Under the pieces are notes generated by a model, which saw only the letters and a list, made by a program, of their open reading frames with translations, searched no databases and was not told the origin of the DNA. A stretch of DNA of 23,160 nucleotides from Myxococcota bacterium (GTDB taxonomy: Bacteria; Myxococcota_A; UBA9160; PR03): positions 1-23,160 of the forward strand of contig JASJBO010000011.1 of the NCBI GenBank assembly GCA_030066475.1, read 5' to 3'. Within the stretch, counting starts at the first letter, position 1; every line of letters starts with the position of its first letter. Positions 1 through 7,092 of this stretch are shown here, in pieces. A program made the position numbers and the translations under genes.

Positions 1-582
1 GGCGCCCTGCTGCTCGCCGTGATCGTGTTCGCCGTCATGCGCCGGCGGCGCGCGCCCGCCGAGGATCCGCTCTCGTCGGTGATGTCGGCGGAGGATGCCG
101 GCATGATGTCCGAGGAGGTCCCCGCCGAGCCCTTCGCGCTCGAAGCTCCCGAGGCCCCGGCCGGACTCGCGCCGGCGCCGGCCGGCGACGACGAGCTCGC
201 GATGGAGCCGGTGCCCAAGCAGGACTCGGCGCCGTCGGACTCGATCTTCGACGCCGAGCCCGAGGCGTCGGCGCCGATCGCCGAGATCGAGCCGGCCGCC
301 GCGGTGGCACCGCCGCCGCCGGCACCGGATCCGGTCGTTCCCGCCGCACCCGCCTCCGTGGCGGCCGGGAGCGCCGAGCTGGTGAGCCGCATCGCCGAGC
401 TCGAGGGCCGACTCGAGTCGCTGATGGAGTCGCGCGAGCGCCTCGAGCGCCAGGTCGCGGCCCAGACCGAGGAGCTGCGCGTGCAGCGCGCGGCGATCGC
501 TCGGACCCAGCGCGTGGTGCGCTCGATGGGCAAGCCCGAGGATGCCGCCACCGAGCCGGTGCCGCGCGCGCCGGACAGCTGA
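1..582 (+). CDS. C-terminal part of a membrane-anchored Pro/Ala-rich coiled-coil protein (5' partial)
   Basis: The reading frame is open from the first base, so the true start lies before the window; 193 residues are visible. They begin with the end of a hydrophobic membrane segment (about residues 1-13) followed by a basic stop-transfer run (RRRR). Next comes an acidic, Pro/Ala-rich stretch (about 20-120) that looks disordered. A heptad-like coiled coil (about 122-172, with repeated IAELEGRLESL and RERLERQV patterns) follows, then a short tail. By the positive-inside rule the visible part should be cytoplasmic. I do not recognise a family. A polar anchoring or scaffold protein is possible, but nothing in the visible part decides it. 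The stop at 580-582 is followed 11 bases later by the first repeat copy. Confidence 0.6.
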   Translation, partial: GALLLAVIVFAVMRRRRAPAEDPLSSVMSAEDAGMMSEEVPAEPFALEAPEAPAGLAPAPAGDDELAMEPVPKQDSAPSDSIFDAEPEASAPIAEIEPAAAVAPPPPAPDPVVPAAPASVAAGSAELVSRIAELEGRLESLMESRERLERQVAAQTEELRVQRAAIARTQRVVRSMGKPEDAATEPVPRAPDS

Positions 583-593
583 TCGCGCAGACC

Positions 594-703
594 AGCTGGT
601 GGACTTCGTTCGGCTTCGCGAGCCGGTGGACTTCGCTCGCCTGCGGCTCGCTGCGCGCGCCCTGCGGGCGCTTGCGGGGGAGCTTCGGGCGCTGTTCGAG
701 TAG
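594..703 (+). repeat. Interspersed repeat copy R1, two units, downstream of the partial gene
   Basis: This is copy 1 of a family found five times in the window. It holds a truncated unit (597-625, beginning CTGGTGGACTTCG) followed by a full unit (626-680). The full unit carries a perfect hairpin: GCGCCC at 657-662, loop TGC, GGGCGC at 666-671. It starts 11 bases after the stop at 582 and points the same way as that gene. The strand also carries a 34-codon open frame from GTG 599 to TAG 701-703. That frame would give an Arg/Leu-rich amphipathic peptide with the DFxRLRL motif twice. No ribosome binding site is visible before the GTG, so translation is unproven. The copy fills most of the convergent gap to the pantothenate kinase gene. 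Confidence 0.85.
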
Positions 704-714
704 GCGCTCTACGG

Positions 715-1569
715 CTAGGCCCAGCCCGCGACCAGTCGCAGCGCTCCCACCGCACCGGCGAACTCTCCCTTTGGGAGGAACACCGGCTCGCGGCCCAGGG
801 CGCGGGTGATGGCGGCGAGGATCTCGACCAGGGTCGGATTGTCGCGGAGCGTGGCGCCGCCGAATGCGACGCGTCGGACCTGGGCGGCCGCGGCCAGGCC
901 ACCACAGATCAGCGCCACGTTCTCGCCGACCAGGCCCATGATGGCGTTGGCGAGGTCGGCGTCGGCGGGACGCTCGCCCGTGGCGAGGAGCCGGGCCAGC
1001 TTGCCGAAGCTCGCGGCCGTGACGTCGCCCGCCAGCGCGATCTCGCCCGCCCGGTAGATGTCGGAGACGAGCAGGTCGATGCCGCGCCGCGAGCCCCGGG
1101 CGGCGAGCGCGGCCAGCTCGGCGAACTCGCCCGTGCCCAGCAGGCCCGCGCCCAGGCCCACCACCGTGCCGCCGCCCAGCGCGGTGCCCCCGACGCGGTT
1201 CACCGAGAGCCCGTCCGCCAGCATCACCGAGGTTCCGGTGCCCAGCGACACCAGCAGGTGGCGCGGCTCGGGCGGCAGGTCGCCGTGCTCGAGCATCGCC
1301 GCGGCCCCGGCGCCCCAGGCCGCGAACTCGGTCACGCCGAGCGACTCCGCGGCGCCGTCGAGCAGTCGCCCCACCTCGCCGCCACCCCGGCCGGTCAGCC
1401 CCACGCGGTCCACGCCCGCCTCGCGGACCTGCTGGGCCGCCTCCGACAGCGCGTCGGCGGGCAGCAGCCGGTAGTCGAGCGCGCCGCTCGCGTCGCGCAC
1501 GACCAGCTTCACCAGGCTGGCGCCGGCGTCGACGCCGGCGGCCGCGGGTGCCCGGCGCGGGCCACTCAT
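715..1569 (-). CDS. coaW: Type II pantothenate kinase
   Basis: The 284-residue protein matches the eukaryote/staphylococcal type II (Fumble) pantothenate kinase fold, which phosphorylates pantothenate in the first step of coenzyme A synthesis in the cytoplasm. Visible signatures are the N-terminal phosphate loop GVDAGASLVKLVV (about 12-24), the catalytic-Glu region VTEFAAWGAG, SLGTGTSVM, the glycine-rich VGGTALGGGTVVGLG, and near the C-terminus VAFGGATLRDNP and FLPKGEFAGAVGAL. These line up in order with Staphylococcus aureus CoaW as I recall it. The ATG at 1569 is chosen because it leaves a short leader before the phosphate loop; the frame is open further upstream, but only as low-complexity sequence antisense to the next gene. 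No clear Shine-Dalgarno is visible. The gene is divergent from gspA and ends convergently on repeat R1. Confidence 0.88.
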   Translation of the reverse strand: MSGPRRAPAAAGVDAGASLVKLVVRDASGALDYRLLPADALSEAAQQVREAGVDRVGLTGRGGGEVGRLLDGAAESLGVTEFAAWGAGAAAMLEHGDLPPEPRHLLVSLGTGTSVMLADGLSVNRVGGTALGGGTVVGLGAGLLGTGEFAELAALAARGSRRGIDLLVSDIYRAGEIALAGDVTAASFGKLARLLATGERPADADLANAIMGLVGENVALICGGLAAAAQVRRVAFGGATLRDNPTLVEILAAITRALGREPVFLPKGEFAGAVGALRLVAGWA

Positions 1570-1595
1570 CGGCGGGAGCCCACCGGCACGCCCGT

Positions 1596-1611
1596 CCGGG
1601 AGGCCTCCCGG
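1596..1611. promoter_or_regulatory. 16-bp perfect palindrome in the coaW/gspA divergent gap
   Basis: CCGGGAGGCCTCCCGG is a perfect inverted repeat without a spacer, followed by a run of G. It lies 26 bases upstream of the coaW start and 69 bases upstream of the gspA start. A dimeric regulator operator acting on both genes is the natural reading of its position. A cruciform or RNA hairpin is the alternative. No convincing -35/-10 pair was found around it. Confidence 0.4.
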
Positions 1612-1680
1612 GGGGGGATTTCGGCCAGCGGAACCGGGTGATAGCCTACGTGTTCCAAGGGGTTGGACTCTTCTGCCGCC

Positions 1681-3462
1681 ATGTATACCGCGTTCTTCGG
1701 ACTCCGCGAGAAGCCCTTCGCCCTGAGCCCCGACCCGCGCTTCCTGTTCCTGTCGGAGGCGCATCGCGAGGCTCTGGCGCACCTGCTCTACGGCATCGAG
1801 CAGGGCGAGGGCTTCATTGCCGTGACCGGCGAGGTCGGCACGGGCAAGACCACGCTGTGTCGCACCCTGCTGCGCCGGCTCGGCAGCGAGTTCGAGGTGG
1901 CGTTCCTGTTCAACCCGAAGCTCTCGGCGCGCGAGCTGCTCGAGGCCGTCCTCAAGGAGCTGGGCCTCGAGGCGCACGGCGCCAACTCACGCGAGCTGAT
2001 CGAGGTGCTCAACGAGTTCCTGCTCGACAAGCGTCGCGAGGGCCGGCGCGTCCTGCTGATCGTCGACGAGGCGCAGGGCCTTCCCGCCGAGACGCTCGAG
2101 CAGATCCGCCTGCTGTCGAACCTCGAGACCGAGAGCGACAAGCTGATCCAGATCCTGCTGCTCGGGCAGCCGGAGCTGGCCGAGCTGCTCGAGTCGGAGG
2201 AGCTGCGCCAGCTGCGCCAGCGCATCGGCGTGCACTGGCGGCTCGCGCCGCTGTCGCGCGGAGAGACGGCCGCCTATGTGTTGCACCGGCTGCGCATCGC
2301 GGCCGGATCCGACCGCAACCTCTTCACCAGCGCCGCGCTGCGCGACCTCCACGCGCGCAGCGGGGGCATCCCGCGCCGGGTCAACCTGCTGGCCGATCGC
2401 GCCCTGCTCGCCGCCTATGCCGAGACCGAGCACCGCGTGGGATCGCGCCTGGTGCGACGCGCCGGGGCCGAGCTGCGCGGGAGCGGATCGAGGCGGAAGC
2501 ACTGGCGCAGGCTCCGCGGGGCGGCGCTGGGTGCGGCCGCGCTGGCGGCCGTGGCGGCCCTCGCCGGGCTCGCCTTCCTGTTCGGGACGCGCGCCGTCGA
2601 CGAGGCAGCGCCCGGGCCCGAGCCGGCGCCCGTAGCCGCGGCCCCTGCCGCGGTCGCCGCGCCTCCGCCGACCCAGGCGATGCACGCGGGGGCCGGGCTC
2701 CCCGCGCCCGTGGCTCCCGCGACCGTGGTGGCCGCGACCGCGCCGGCCCCGGCCGCCGCGCTGGCGGCGATCGAGTCGCCGGCCACCTCGCCGCGCGTCG
2801 CCGATCTGGGGGCTGCGCTGGCCGAGCGCACGCCCAGCGCGACCGCGTCCGGCTCGTGGCTCGGCGTGCTCGAGGCCTGGTCGCTCACGCCGCCGCAGAC
2901 CGTGCCGGTTCCGATGCCGTTCGAGGACGTGCTCGCGGGGCTCGCCGCGCGGGGCCTCGACCTGTTCCCGCTGGCCGACGCCGACCTCGAGCTGCTGCGC
3001 CGCCTGGGGCATCCCGCGCTGCTGCGCCTCGCCGCGGCCGACGGCACCGAGCGAGCGGTGGCGCTGCGCTGGCTCGACGCGGAGTGGGCGGAGCTGGTGG
3101 GCGTCTCGCAAGCCGGGCCGGTGAGCGTGTCGCGCGCGGAGCTGATGCGGACCTGGGGCGGCGAGGCCTGGATCGTGTGGCGCGACTTCGAGCCCCTGCC
3201 CGACCTGCTGCGGCCCGGCGACAGCGGCGAGCCGGTGCTCTGGCTGCAGCGCTCGCTGGCCCAGCTGGGCTTCCTGCCGACCGGACCCAGCGGCTACTTC
3301 GACACCGGCACCGAGCTGGCGGTGCGCGCCTTCCAGGCCGATCGCCGCCTGCAGCCCGACGGCACCGTGGGCCCGCTCACCAAGATGTCGCTGTACGAGG
3401 CGCTCGGCTACACGGTGCCCCGCCTGTCGCGCTCGGCCGAGCGGACAGGGGGCGTCGGATGA
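1681..3462 (+). CDS. gspA: GspA/ExeA-like AAA ATPase with C-terminal peptidoglycan-binding domain
   Basis: ExeA/GspA works with GspB at the inner membrane and uses ATP hydrolysis to help the type II secretin multimerise through the peptidoglycan. The 593-residue protein starts with the family hallmark MYTAFFGLREKPF. It has a Walker A motif GEVGTGKT (50-57) and a Walker B motif LLIVDE (125-130). A single membrane helix sits at about 278-303, after a basic stretch. An Ala/Pro-rich periplasmic linker follows, then a PG_binding_1 domain (about 509-580, LRPGDSGEPVLWLQRSL to GTVGPLTKMSLYEALG). ATG 1681 is preferred over the in-frame TTG at 1663 because it gives the canonical N-terminus; AAGGGG lies only a base or two before the TTG, so that start cannot be excluded. 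The stop overlaps the gspB start by four bases (ATGA). No secretin or other gsp gene is in the window. Confidence 0.87.
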   Translation: MYTAFFGLREKPFALSPDPRFLFLSEAHREALAHLLYGIEQGEGFIAVTGEVGTGKTTLCRTLLRRLGSEFEVAFLFNPKLSARELLEAVLKELGLEAHGANSRELIEVLNEFLLDKRREGRRVLLIVDEAQGLPAETLEQIRLLSNLETESDKLIQILLLGQPELAELLESEELRQLRQRIGVHWRLAPLSRGETAAYVLHRLRIAAGSDRNLFTSAALRDLHARSGGIPRRVNLLADRALLAAYAETEHRVGSRLVRRAGAELRGSGSRRKHWRRLRGAALGAAALAAVAALAGLAFLFGTRAVDEAAPGPEPAPVAAAPAAVAAPPPTQAMHAGAGLPAPVAPATVVAATAPAPAAALAAIESPATSPRVADLGAALAERTPSATASGSWLGVLEAWSLTPPQTVPVPMPFEDVLAGLAARGLDLFPLADADLELLRRLGHPALLRLAAADGTERAVALRWLDAEWAELVGVSQAGPVSVSRAELMRTWGGEAWIVWRDFEPLPDLLRPGDSGEPVLWLQRSLAQLGFLPTGPSGYFDTGTELAVRAFQADRRLQPDGTVGPLTKMSLYEALGYTVPRLSRSAERTGGVG

Positions 3463-4520
3463 GCACGATTCTCAAGGCGCTGCGCCGGCTCGAAGAGGAC
3501 GAGCGCGGCGAACGGGGCGAGCGCCCGCTGCGCGAAGAGGTGCTGGTCGCCCGCTCGCGGTCGGCGCGCGGCCGGGGGCGCCCGAGCTGGCTCGTGCTGC
3601 TAGCGGCGGGCGGGATCAGCTTTGCGATCGGGTTCGCGTTCCTTTGGAGCCGCCTCGAGCCGATGCTGCAAGACACCGGAGCAGATCAGGAATTGGCATC
3701 GGCGTCGGCGTCGGCGTCGGCACCGGCTGCGGCGCCGGTCGCGCCCGCGCCCCGGGCGGCGAGTGCGCAGGGCCCGCCCTCGCGGGTCTACGTCGCCGCG
3801 GCGTCCCCGTCCGAGCGCGGCGCCGGCCCCGATCGTCCGGCCCCGCGCCCCGGTTCGGTGGCCACTCGGCCCGGCTCGGTGGCGGTGATCCCGAGCCCCG
3901 CGCGCCCCTCGCCGTCGCATCGCCAGCCGCTGCCCGTCGTGGTCCAGGAGCGGATCCTCGATCCGGGGCCCCAGCCCGAGAGCGCGGTCACGAAGCCGAG
4001 TGCTCCGCCCCAGCCGGCTCCGCGTCTCGCAGCCCCGGCGCCCGAGCCCGCACGGACGCGGCACGCTGCGGCTCCCGCCCCCGCGCCGCCGACCCGGATC
4101 GCCGCGCCCGCCCCCGCGCCGCCTGCGCAGACCGCGGAGTCCGAGCCGGCAGCGCCCCCGCGCGTGCCCGTGCCCCAGCCCGTGCCGGCCCCCGCCGCTC
4201 CCCCGGCGCCGACTGCAGCAGCTCCCGAGCCCGCTCCCGCCGCCGTCGAGGAGGAGCAGCGCGTCGTCCCGCCGTCGGAGGTCGTCGCGCCGCCTCCGCG
4301 TCGGGCGCGCGCGTCGACGCCCGTGAGCGTCGAGCGCACCAGCTGGCATCCGAGGCCTGCGCGCCGCATCGCCTGGGTGCGCCTGCCCGGCGACGCGACC
4401 GCGCGCGAGCTGCGCGAGGGCGAGAAGGTCGGCCGCTTCGAGGTCCGAGAGATCGAGCCCGTCGCCGTCCTCTTCAGCGACGGCCAGATCGAGTTCCGCC
4501 GCCGCGTCGGGGCTCGCTAG
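3459..4520 (+). CDS. gspB: GspB-like type II secretion assembly protein
   Basis: The 353-residue protein begins with the GspB signature MSTILKALRRLEEDE. One membrane helix follows (about 43-64, WLVLLAAGGISFAIGFAFLW), then a long Pro/Ala-rich periplasmic stretch (about 75-285) resembling the spacers of TonB. The C-terminal domain (about 290-353, RRIAWVRLPGDATARELREG to FSDGQIEFRRRV) fits the small GspB/ExeB beta domain. GspB pairs with the ATPase GspA in secretin assembly, and the ATGA overlap with gspA implies translational coupling. An in-frame hexamer array near 3695-3724 encodes alternating Ala-Ser at the start of the linker. The assignment rests on the two ends and the neighbour; the middle is low complexity. 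Confidence 0.82.
   Translation: MSTILKALRRLEEDERGERGERPLREEVLVARSRSARGRGRPSWLVLLAAGGISFAIGFAFLWSRLEPMLQDTGADQELASASASASAPAAAPVAPAPRAASAQGPPSRVYVAAASPSERGAGPDRPAPRPGSVATRPGSVAVIPSPARPSPSHRQPLPVVVQERILDPGPQPESAVTKPSAPPQPAPRLAAPAPEPARTRHAAAPAPAPPTRIAAPAPAPPAQTAESEPAAPPRVPVPQPVPAPAAPPAPTAAAPEPAPAAVEEEQRVVPPSEVVAPPPRRARASTPVSVERTSWHPRPARRIAWVRLPGDATARELREGEKVGRFEVREIEPVAVLFSDGQIEFRRRVGAR
3695..3724 (+). repeat. Hexanucleotide tandem array inside gspB
   Basis: There are five near-identical 6-base units, GGCATC then GGCGTC three times then GGCACC. In frame they encode alternating Ser and Ala residues at the start of the periplasmic linker. The unit is a multiple of three, so a change in copy number would lengthen or shorten the linker without a frameshift. 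Confidence 0.7.
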
Positions 4521-4523
4521 GAG

Positions 4524-4645
4524 CGCCCGCAAGCGCAGCCGCGGCAGCGGCGGAGCGCGCAGCGAGCCGCAGGCGAGCGAAGTCCATCAGGCCGTCTCCG
4601 CGCAGCAACGAGACCCTGGACGAACTCCGCGCGAGCGAAGTGCGT
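4524..4645 (-). repeat. Interspersed repeat copy R2 between convergent gspB and M20 peptidase genes
   Basis: Read on the minus strand, the main unit runs from about 4594 to 4524 (CTGATGGACTTCGCTCGCCT and onward). It is preceded by a degenerate partial unit (about 4645-4612, with CACTTCGCTCG) right after the M20 stop codon. The hairpin position carries different bases from the other copies but still pairs: GCCGC 4538-4542, loop GGCA, GCGGC 4547-4551 (plus-strand coordinates). The copy is in the same direction as the M20 gene it follows and fills the whole convergent gap, so it would lie in the 3' untranslated region of the M20 transcript. Confidence 0.75.
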
Positions 4646-6211
4646 TCATTCCACCAGCCGCACCAGCGTCCGGAACGTGACCCGCAGCGCGCGCTCGAGC
4701 TCGCGCACCGGCACCCGCTCGTCGAGGCCGTGGATCGAGTCGAGCAGCTCCTCGTTCGACAGCGCCGGCAGGTAGCCGTAGGCCGGCACCCCGCGCGCGC
4801 GGAAGTACTTCGAGTCGGTGCCGCCAGTGGTCTGGAGCGGCACGGTCAGGCTGTCCGGGAGCTCATGGGCCAGCTCCGCCTCGAGGGCACGGAACAGCTC
4901 GTTGTCCACCGGCGACTCGGCCGGCATCCGGTCGGCGTCTCCCATGACGCGCTCGCGCCAGGCCCGGTAGGTCCGAACGTCCTCGTTCAGCTCGATCTCG
5001 ACCCGGGGGTCGCCGATCACGCGGCGCAGCCAGGCGAGGAAGTCGTCCTGGTCGGTGTCCGGGAGCAGCCGCACGTCCAGCATCGCCTCGGCGCGGCGCG
5101 GGATCACGTTGTGCTTGAGGCCGGCCTGCATGCCGGTGAGCGAGATCGTGTCGCGCAGCATGGCGTTGGTGACGCGGCTCTCGGTGAGCTTCGGTCCGGC
5201 CAGACGCAGCACCAGCGGGTTGTCGGCATGGCGCAGCACCAGGTTCAGCGGGAAGTCGACGGCCGCGGCGGTGCGGTCGAGGGTCTCCCCGACCGTCGCG
5301 GTGACGTGCAGCGGCGTGGGATGGCGCTGGATGCGGTCGAGCGCGCGCGCGATCCGATTCACTGCCCCGTCGGCCACGGGCTGGGAGCCGTGCCCGCCCT
5401 CGCCCGTCGCGCGCAGGGTCATCCACAGCGAGCGCTTCTCGCTGGTGGCGATCGCGTTCACCACACGGTCGCCGGCGAGCGGGCTGCGCGTCGAGGCGCC
5501 CCCCTCGTTCCACACCACCGCGGGCGGACCGAGCGCCTCCCAGTGGTGCTCGACCAGCCAATCGGCCCCCACGTCGCCGCCGGCCTCCTCGGCCGCGGTG
5601 GCGGCCAGCACCACGTCGCGCCGGCGCGGCACGCCCTGCCGCACCAGCAGCGCCAGCGCGAGTGCCTGCACCACGCCGTGCCCCTTGTCGTCGATGGCGC
5701 CGCGGCCGTAGACCCAGCCGTCCTCGACGGCGCCCGAGAGCGGCGGGAACGACCAGGCCGTGGGGTCGGCCGGCACCGTGTCGATGTGGGAGAGCAGCAG
5801 GATCGGGCCGCCGGCGGCGGGGTCCGGGTCGGTCGCCGGCAGACGCGCCACCAGGTTGCCGCGCTCCGGCGCCGACACGAAGATCTCGGCCTCGATGCCC
5901 TCGCCCGCGAGGAAGCGCTCGAGGAACCGGGCCCCGGCCAGCTCGCGGCCGGGCGGGTTGGTGGTGTCGATCCGGATGTAGTCGGAGAGCAGCCGGGCGG
6001 CCTCGTCGGCCAGCGCACTCCAGTCCCCGGGCTCGTGCGAGGTCGGCTGAGCGCTCGCCCCGAGCGCGCCGATCGCGAGGCCCGCGAGGCAGAGTGCCGA
6101 AGCCAGGAGCCCGCGCGACAGAAGCCCGTGGCAAGCGCCCGCAGGGCGCGCGCAGTGAGGCGAAGCCGAACGAAGTCCACCAGCTCGCGCCCGCCGCCGG
6201 GCGCGCGTCAT
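4646..6211 (-). CDS. Secreted M20-family metallopeptidase (carboxypeptidase S/PM20D1-like)
   Basis: This is a two-zinc peptidase or amidohydrolase of the M20 family, predicted to be exported. From ATG 6211 it has 521 residues. It shows LLLSHIDTVPAD (His142, Asp144), GRGAIDDKGH (bridging Asp174), the catalytic/ligand pair Glu208-Glu209 in ATAAEEAGGD, and a C-terminal DSIHGLDERV with the last His ligand. A hydrophobic signal-peptide core (LLASALCLAGLAIGALGASA, about 35-54) precedes the catalytic domain. The ATG overlaps the stop of the upstream gene (ATGA). It is the only usual start codon available, because the roughly 25 codons after it read through repeat copy R3, so the n-region of the signal peptide is repeat-derived. 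Substrate is unknown. A lipoprotein is not indicated, since there is no lipobox at the cleavage region. Confidence 0.83.
   Translation of the reverse strand: MTRARRRARAGGLRSASPHCARPAGACHGLLSRGLLASALCLAGLAIGALGASAQPTSHEPGDWSALADEAARLLSDYIRIDTTNPPGRELAGARFLERFLAGEGIEAEIFVSAPERGNLVARLPATDPDPAAGGPILLLSHIDTVPADPTAWSFPPLSGAVEDGWVYGRGAIDDKGHGVVQALALALLVRQGVPRRRDVVLAATAAEEAGGDVGADWLVEHHWEALGPPAVVWNEGGASTRSPLAGDRVVNAIATSEKRSLWMTLRATGEGGHGSQPVADGAVNRIARALDRIQRHPTPLHVTATVGETLDRTAAAVDFPLNLVLRHADNPLVLRLAGPKLTESRVTNAMLRDTISLTGMQAGLKHNVIPRRAEAMLDVRLLPDTDQDDFLAWLRRVIGDPRVEIELNEDVRTYRAWRERVMGDADRMPAESPVDNELFRALEAELAHELPDSLTVPLQTTGGTDSKYFRARGVPAYGYLPALSNEELLDSIHGLDERVPVRELERALRVTFRTLVRLVE
6113..6186 (-). repeat. 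Interspersed repeat copy R3 at the DUF4097/M20 junction
   Basis: On the minus strand it starts 22 bases after the DUF4097 stop, in the same direction. Its hairpin is GCGCCC 6135-6140, loop GCA, GGGCGC 6144-6149 (plus-strand coordinates). It shares with R4 an extension beyond the hairpin (GGGCTTCTG followed by CGCGCG), suggesting these two copies are the closest relatives. It lies inside the open frame of the M20 gene and encodes about residues 10-34 of that protein. Confidence 0.85.
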
Positions 6212-7092
6212 TTCAGCGAGATCGAGCCGTTCGAGGTGCGCAGCCGGATCGGCGCGCCGCCCCGGCCCAGCACGCCCGCCACGCGTCCCCCGCTCGAGCG
6301 GGTGCAGCGGCACAGCGGCCGGTGGTTGCGGACGACCCCGTTGTCGACGCGCAGGTCGACGTCGGCGTCGACCTCGTCCGGGAGCGTCAGCACGATGCGG
6401 CCGTTGCTGGTGGCGAGCACGCAGCCGTCGGCGCCCAGCTCGGTCAGCTCGGCCTGGATCAGCCCGTTCGAGGTGGAGGCGTCGAGCGAGCCGCCGTGGT
6501 TCTCGATGTGCACCTTGCCGTTGCTGGTGCGGGCGACCAGCCGCCCGCAGGTGTCCGAGCACCAGACCTTCGCGTTCGACGCCTGCACCTCGATCTCGCC
6601 CTGCACGTCCTCGATGCGCGCGGCCCCGTTGCTCGAGTGGGCGCGCAGCGAGCCGCGCAGGCCGTGCGCGCAGACCTTGCCGTTCGACACGCTCACCTCG
6701 ACCGCGAGCGCGCGCGGTACCCGCAGCTCGATGTCGGCGGTGCCGCGCCGGTTCCAACGCTTCGGGATCTCGATGCCCAGCTCGAGGGCGCCGTCGGCGT
6801 CGTGCGCCGCGAGCCGCATGGCCAGGGCCATCTGGCGCGCGGCCTCCTCGGTCTCGGCGCGGGCCATCTTGTGGACGTGCGCCTCGACGTCGCCGCGGTC
6901 CTCGCCGAGGATCCGGGTGCGGCCGTTCGGGTTCTCGATGCGCAGGAGCCCCGCGTGCGGCGCGGCGAAGCGCAGCACCTCGTCGGCCTCGGCGCGCTCG
7001 CTCCAGGGAATGCCGGCCAGCAGGCCCCGCAGCAGCCCGCCGAACCCGCCTTCCTCGATGCGCTCGTCCTGCTCGTGCGTGCGCGTGCTCAT
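6208..7092 (-). CDS. DUF4097-type beta-solenoid protein
   Basis: This 294-residue protein has a Ser-Asn-Gly ladder typical of DUF4097/putative-adhesin beta-strand repeat proteins. SNG or SNA occurs at residues 136, 154, 172, 190 and 208, an exact 18-residue period. The period then stretches to 21 (229, and DNG at 250), and a final SNG lies at 287. An earlier NPNG at 54-57 may be a divergent rung. The pattern implies a right-handed beta-solenoid with the Asn residues stacked. I see no classical signal peptide or membrane helix; only a short glycine-rich amphipathic stretch (15-30) precedes the fold. It starts at ATG 7092, overlapping the stop of the small ORF (ATGA), and its own stop overlaps the M20 start. 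The molecular role of DUF4097 proteins is not established; some sit with envelope-stress regulators. Confidence 0.8.
   Translation of the reverse strand: MSTRTHEQDERIEEGGFGGLLRGLLAGIPWSERAEADEVLRFAAPHAGLLRIENPNGRTRILGEDRGDVEAHVHKMARAETEEAARQMALAMRLAAHDADGALELGIEIPKRWNRRGTADIELRVPRALAVEVSVSNGKVCAHGLRGSLRAHSSNGAARIEDVQGEIEVQASNAKVWCSDTCGRLVARTSNGKVHIENHGGSLDASTSNGLIQAELTELGADGCVLATSNGRIVLTLPDEVDADVDLRVDNGVVRNHRPLCRCTRSSGGRVAGVLGRGGAPIRLRTSNGSISLK

Noticed and set aside
1570..1977. Upstream extension of the pantothenate kinase frame to 1977
   Set aside because: It overlaps gspA antisense and encodes low-complexity sequence; the family N-terminus begins just after ATG 1569.
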